DNA from: Homarus americanus
Taxonomy: Eukaryota; Arthropoda; Malacostraca; Decapoda; Nephropidae
Assembly (NCBI RefSeq): GCF_018991925.1
Contig: NW_024748849.1
Span: 1,128,501 to 1,192,500, forward strand
DNA: 64,000 bases
Reading direction: 5' to 3'
Under the pieces are notes generated by a model that searched no databases, had not been told where the DNA came from, and saw only the letters and a program-made list of their open reading frames with translations. Both the position numbers and the translations under genes were made by a program. Shown piece by piece: positions 59,029-64,000 of the stretch. Positions within the stretch are counted from its first letter, which is position 1. The number at the start of each line of letters is the position of its first letter.

Positions 59029-60745
59029 TTTTGTATGGTTAGATAAGTAATATATCCTTTGTAATTATAAAGAACATTTTTAAGGGTGAATCTATGTTAA
59101 TGTCATGACACACAAGACTTGTGAAATGTGTAGTGTAAGGAGGCATCAACCTCAGCTGTTTCCTCTCCGACTGACAGCGTCCAGTCTCCGTGCCTCGCTG
59201 CACTAGAGAGCTTACGTAACAGCTTTCCAGTATCCTGCCCGACCCATTATGTAAATTTTGTAGGAAAATAACGGGTGGAAATGTCATGAAGTAATACACC
59301 ACAGTAAAACAACAACAACAACTAATTATTAAACTCATCAGTTAGCCAGACTTCCTGGCAATGGAGGGAGAGAGAGAAAGAAAAAAACAAACATTTATCA
59401 TTAGTTTTCCGAGAAGTATAGCAAGGGGCTTGTGGGCCTCAGATCCGGTTCGCTAAATCAACTGTCACAAACGGTTAAAGATATGTCGTCCACATTTTGG
59501 TATTTGTATAATTAATTGTCTAAATGACATCTCAAAATTTGTTATTTGTTTTGAAAAGCTAATTATTCGCCACTTATGGTTTTCAAGATCACTTTTTGGT
59601 GTCCATGTGTTATTCGTGATGTTCTTAAGTAGTTAGACACATTAAATTTCAGTTCTGAGTTAAAAGGTGTTTTCGACCTAAAAATCCTATAAGGGGTTAG
59701 GCTTACCGTTTCGGCCATAATCTCAGTTTTGTAGATTCTTTTCACAGTCTAATAAACATGCTTGAAGATGCCTAGGTTTACAGTTATATAATACTTCAGT
59801 TATAAGTCTCGGAAACAATCACTCTCCCTTCAGTCACAACAAATCTACGCCATTACCCACAAGACTACTTTAGTATCTGTAATTTATTAGTGATTGGTTG
59901 TCTAAATTATATAACCACTTTTAATAATAATGCTTAACTAGTCATACAACAGCTTATACAGAACAAGTTAAACATAACTTTAGTCTGACCGTCACTTACC
60001 TCTTTACACCTGTCGCTATGAGGATAACCTTCCCGAAGCCTAAAACAACACTAATATAACTTAGGCAGGAACAGCTGGAGTATAGAACATTACTTCCCAC
60101 ACACAAATCACTGTACGACTTGTGGGCTATATATCACTTCAGATTACTTCACCCATAGCTACCATTACTAACCTGGTTCCATCTGATCACCTCGTGTTGT
60201 GTAGGAGTGTTCCCCTGTCTATGTTAGCTCCATGCTGTAGTGTCTTTAAGATTCGCCTTTCTATTATTCAGTGCCTTTGTTGTTAATATATTGTTGTAAT
60301 TTAGTTAATATTTCGTCTGGTATTGTGGGTTTCTTCGCATTGTTAATGCACTTTTTAACCTTAGGAATACGTTTCTAATTAGTTACAAAAGCAAATAACT
60401 TTTTTTCTTTCTTTTTTAGCTCGTTCTAGAACAGTTAACCCATATCTAACTCATACTAGTCTAGTTAACTGTTCACTAACTCACATTAGTCTCACACACA
60501 CTAATCTACTTAATTACATTTAATTTTACTTCTAATAAATCTGACTATTAATTTACAGTGGAGATAGAGTTATCTTTCATGACAAAAATTAATTAACCTA
60601 ACCTAACCAAACATGACCATATTTAAGCTATCCTAACCTAACTTCATTAAACAGTGATAAAAGTTAGTCGGATAAAGTGACAATTTTTCGTACTCACAGT
60701 TTTTGGTAAGTAATTTTTTAAATGTTTTGTCTTCCTTTTACACAG
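59029..60745. other. Unassigned AT-rich non-coding stretch
   Basis: A short cctaacctaac run lies at 60593-60645. No gene, RNA gene or element ends were seen. Confidence 0.4.
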
Positions 60746-60749
60746 ACTC

Positions 60750-61440
60750 TCGTTCATAGATTCTCTCGTTCACAGGTCATCTCGTTCACAGGTCATCTCG
60801 TTCACAGGTCCTCTCGTTCACAGGTCCTCTCGTTCACAGGTTCTCTCGTTCACAGGTCATCTCGTTCACAGGTCATCTCGTTCACAGGTTCTCTCGTTCA
60901 CAGGTCCTCTCGTTCATAGATTCTCTCGTTCACAGGTCATCTCGTTCACAGGTCATCTCGTTCACAGGTTCTCTCTGTTCATAGATCACCCTCCGCCCAC
61001 AGGTCATCTCGTTCACAGGTCATCCGTTCATTGCGGCCTATCTGTTCACAGGTCATCTCATTCACAGGTTCTTCCTTGTTCACAGGTCCCTTCCTTGTTC
61101 ACAGGTCCTCTGTTCACAGGAATCCCTCTCTGTTCACAGTTCATCTCTGTTCACAGGTCCTTCCTGTTCACAGGCTTCATTCCTTGTTCACAGTTCCATC
61201 TCACCAGGTCCTCTGCTCACAGGTCATCTCGTTCACAGGTCCTCTCTGTCTGTTGCAGGTCCTCTCTGTTCACAGGTTCTCTCGTTCACAGGTCATCTCG
61301 TTCACAGGTCCTCTCGTTCACAGGTCATCTCGTTCACAGGTCATCTCGTTCACAGGTTCTCTCGTTCACAGGTCCTCTCGTTCACAGGTCCTCTCGTTCA
61401 CAGGTCCTCTCGTTCACAGGTCCTCTCGTTCACAGGTCCC
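60750..61440. repeat. 16-bp minisatellite (ctctcgttcacaggtc)
   Basis: Units alternate cctctcgttcacaggt, catctcgttcacaggt and ttctcgttcacaggt. The centre (60970-61260) is irregular with truncated units, while both sides are regular. Confidence 0.95.
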
Positions 61441-61995
61441 CTTTTAGCTTAATAATTTTTTGTTCCTAGTGGAATTTGTGTGTTATTTATGATGGCAAAA
61501 TTACTTGATGTTTTTTGTATCCTAAACCCCGACATAATTATGAGTTTGTGAGATAAGGTAATCACTGGAATGATTTCATAATATGTAATTAGCTGTTACC
61601 TGTTGTACATCCGGGAATTGTTGTACACTACATCCCACATCTGTTAACCTGATGTGCATTACATTATACACATGTTAACAGTTGTACACTACATTATATA
61701 TCTGTTAACGGGTGTGTGGGAGTCGATTGATTGCAGCTTTCTTCGAGGTACCCCTAGTCCACCCAGCTGCGAAGATTTTCCTTGAGTTACAGCTGGGGAA
61801 GTGAAGGTGGCTGAGAGCAGTGTACTATATCCACACCGCCCGTGACAGATCGGCAAACCTCTAGGATCTGCGGGTACTTTCAGAATAAACTTGACTATGG
61901 TTAGGTTAGGTTAGGTTAGTGTTGGGGTGTTCAACCATTCGGTGAAATAACGTAAGGTGTCTAATTATAAATATTGTGTGTGTGTGTGTGTGTGT

Positions 61996-62428
61996 ACTAA
62001 TAATAATAATAATAATTATAAACGGTTTATTAATAGAATTGCAGCCGGTAGCTGAAAATATACAGACTTACATTTGATTCAGACATAATGATATAATATG
62101 CATTGAATACATTTACAGGGCTGTACAGTACATAAATCAGGAGTTGTTTATTATTTTAACAATAGATGGGATGGTGCTGTTCTTATCTATCGGTGCGGGC
62201 TCTTATGGGCTGAATTTTGTTGTAGTGGCGGACTGCGCGAGTTGGGTGGGGGGCTGCAGGAGGTGGCGATGGCGAGGGTGGTGCAGTAGTCCACTGCCAA
62301 ACCTTTCCAGTGCTTGGTGATGGAGGTCACTGAGGGATGGCATTTCCAGGGTGGAGAGAGCGTTGGTGTAGCCGGAGTATTCTGCGCCGAGCATGATTCT
62401 GCAGACCCTTTTCTGTACCTTCTCTAGC

Positions 62429-62435
<7 letters not shown>
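61996..62435 (-). mobile_element. 3' end of a non-LTR retrotransposon
   Basis: On the minus strand the C-terminal reverse transcriptase region reads QLEKVQKRVCRIMLGAEYSG, then NALSTLEMPSLSDLHHQALE and HPRHRHLLQPP. A frame change follows before NKIQPIRARTDR. The 3' sequence TATTTTCAGCTACCGGCTGC, AATAAACCGTTTA and an ATT tail (about 61998-62015) is shared with 33846-34026. The upstream side is cut by a (GT)n tract. Confidence 0.8.

Positions 62436-62470
<35 letters not shown>
62430..62470. repeat. (GT)n microsatellite
   Basis: A pure GT tract abutting the truncated LINE end. Confidence 0.97.
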
Positions 62471-62471
<1 letters not shown>

Positions 62472-62864
62472 GTACATGATGAACCTTCTCACTGTTGTCT
62501 GGACTTACCAAGGCATGATAGCTAGCCACTGGGTAAACTGCTATACCGGGAGTTTCACCAGCCAGCGATAACCCAACTGGTAAATCCTCGGCTTCTGATA
62601 ACACGAAACATGCATCCCGTGGCATCCACCTAGTGTACTGTATGACTGTTGACTGTTACACGCCTCCACCTAGTGTACTGTATAAGTCCACTAAACATCA
62701 TCACTAAACACTGTACGTATAAACATTTTACTCACAGTTTTCTATACAAATAATAACTTATTTACCTTTTCCACATACAAACATCCTCCCAGGTACACCA
62801 AAACATCCTCACTTTTGTTTATGTACTTAGTAAACGCTTTGTTTATATACGTATTGTACAAACA

Positions 62865-62935
62865 GATCACCTGAAGATTATCCACCTCATTTAATTTCAC
62901 CTAATGATTGAACCTCCTTCCGCCATCCTAAAATA
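62865..62935 (+). mobile_element. Lone end of the foldback element (copy 3, partial)
   Basis: GATCACCTGAAGATTATCCA followed by tttcacctaatgattgaacc matches the left end of 18250-18644. No inverted partner was found before the (GA)n tract at 62954. Confidence 0.6.
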
Positions 62936-62949
62936 TTCTTACATCAAGA

Positions 62950-62953
<4 letters not shown>

Positions 62954-62999
<46 letters not shown>
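62954..62999. repeat. (GA)n microsatellite
   Basis: A pure GA tract. Confidence 0.98.
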
Positions 63000-63000
<1 letters not shown>

Positions 63001-63416
63001 CCTCTAAGATGGTAAACATTAAAGAGAGTTCCAGAAGGTGTTGGTTAGTCTCAAATGTGACTCTTCAACTGGGGTGGCAACAGACTAGGCCTAGTTCCTC
63101 TATGCAAACGTACCTTCACTAATCCTTTGGGTAGCAAGTTTCATAGGCCTAGTCGTTGGGGGCTATAATCATGATCTACGTCACAAATAGGCCTACGGCG
63201 TCTTTTAGAGGTCAGTTAAGTCGCTTTTAAAGCCTAGATGTGTGTGTGTGTGTGTGTGAGTGAGCCAGATGTGCATGAGAGCCACGTATAAGTACTGTAG
63301 CTGGGGGGGACGGGGGGGAGTTATAAACACACATTATTTCGATTGAGTGACTACAACACAACAAACACTGACCACGGGACGGGAGTAGAAGTGGCAGGTG
63401 TAGATAGTGGCTGACA

Positions 63417-63426
63417 CATCATCATC

Positions 63427-63478
<52 letters not shown>

Positions 63479-63479
63479 G
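63417..63479. repeat. (ATC)n microsatellite
   Basis: Trinucleotide tract with one acc interruption; the reverse frame gives a methionine run that is not a gene. Confidence 0.97.
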
Positions 63480-63834
63480 TGTCTGGGAGCGTGTGGCGGT
63501 CGTTCGAACTCTTCTCTCATCTCTCTTGTCCCACGTCTTGAAAATCAGAAAATTCACTCTAAGGTCTTGCGGTTCGTGACGATGTAATCCTTAAATCTAC
63601 AAAAAAAGACAGACAGACAGACAGATTTTAAATGATTGAAGACAGGAAGCCAAGGATGTAAAAAAAAAAAAAATAATTCTCAAAATATAATCAAAACATC
63701 AGTTTCCTCAGAGATCTCCTGCAGTCATTTCTTTCCTACTGTTAAGTCCACCAATTAGATCCAGCAAAAAAGAGAAGGTAAGCAATTACTCCCTTACACC
63801 TGCAATTTATTAGTATCTTCCTCTTTGGCAAATT

Positions 63835-63903
63835 GTCTCTCTCTCTCTCTCTCTCTCAGTCATGTCTGTCAGTTTCTAGAACACACACACACACACACAC
63901 ACA
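63835..63903. repeat. (CT)n and (CA)n microsatellites
   Basis: CT tract at 63835-63859 and CA tract at 63882-63903, separated by a short unique sequence. Confidence 0.95.
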
Positions 63904-63917
63904 CTCTTCTCGGTTGT

Positions 63918-64000
63918 TGGTAAGGTTAACATTAGGGTGGATAGGATTGGTTAAGTTAGGTTAGGTTAACATTAGAGTGGTTAGGTTAGGTTAGGTTAGG
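63918..64000 (+). repeat. Interstitial TTAGG-like tract at window edge
   Basis: Units ggttaggttaggttagg are interspersed with ggttaacattagagtgg. The tract is still open at the window end. Confidence 0.85.

Noticed and set aside
60722..61469. SRSQVISFTGSLVH repeat protein
   Set aside because: Product of the 16-bp minisatellite; frames shift among themselves with no unique sequence.

Overview
The window looks like nuclear DNA from an arthropod, most likely a decapod crustacean. Two very long open frames of nuclear-protein character sit at its two ends or near them. The rest is gene-poor and dominated by micro- and minisatellites, broken non-LTR retrotransposons, short foldback elements and many interstitial (TTAGG/CCTAA)n tracts, the arthropod telomere repeat. 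The organism call is an inference from these features, not from a species match.

Layout. 2-6541 (+) is the 3' part of a gene for a very large, disordered, lysine/serine/proline-rich nuclear protein; its frame is open at the window edge. It is followed by a 3'UTR with two Pumilio-type sites and by a 1.7-kb degenerate minisatellite (to about 9480). From 10.8 to 18.7 kb come a 78-bp palindromic MITE, a frameshifted CR1/L2-like LINE, a decayed copy of a repetitive zinc-binding-protein family split by a second MITE, a Jockey-like LINE fragment, and a foldback element with CCTAA repeats inside. From 20.1 to 22.2 kb lies an inverted pair of repeat copies, one with a tRNA-like (SINE) head. From 23.5 to 36.3 kb there are minisatellites, a LINE with a C-terminal zinc finger, a 23-bp satellite of 1.6 kb, a LINE endonuclease that runs into a 45-bp minisatellite, and a 27-bp minisatellite of 1.4 kb. 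From 36.5 to 45.3 kb there is a mariner-type MITE, a duplicated dispersed repeat and otherwise unrecognised sequence. From 45.3 to 48.3 kb there are several minisatellites.

The most notable gene is 48371-51433 (-): an intronless 1020-codon frame with four clear and one degenerate RFX-type winged-helix domains, three SUMO-consensus sites and a Ser-Pro-rich tail. Textbook RFX factors carry a single such domain, so this is the best candidate for an under-described regulator.

From 52.7 to 64 kb the sequence is minisatellites of 16, 19, 20, 22 and 28 bp, further copies of the foldback and MITE families, a LINE 3' end and microsatellites. No rRNA, intact tRNA, CRISPR or prokaryotic operon structure was seen. 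The two host genes lie in opposite orientation about 42 kb apart, and nothing suggests that they act together.
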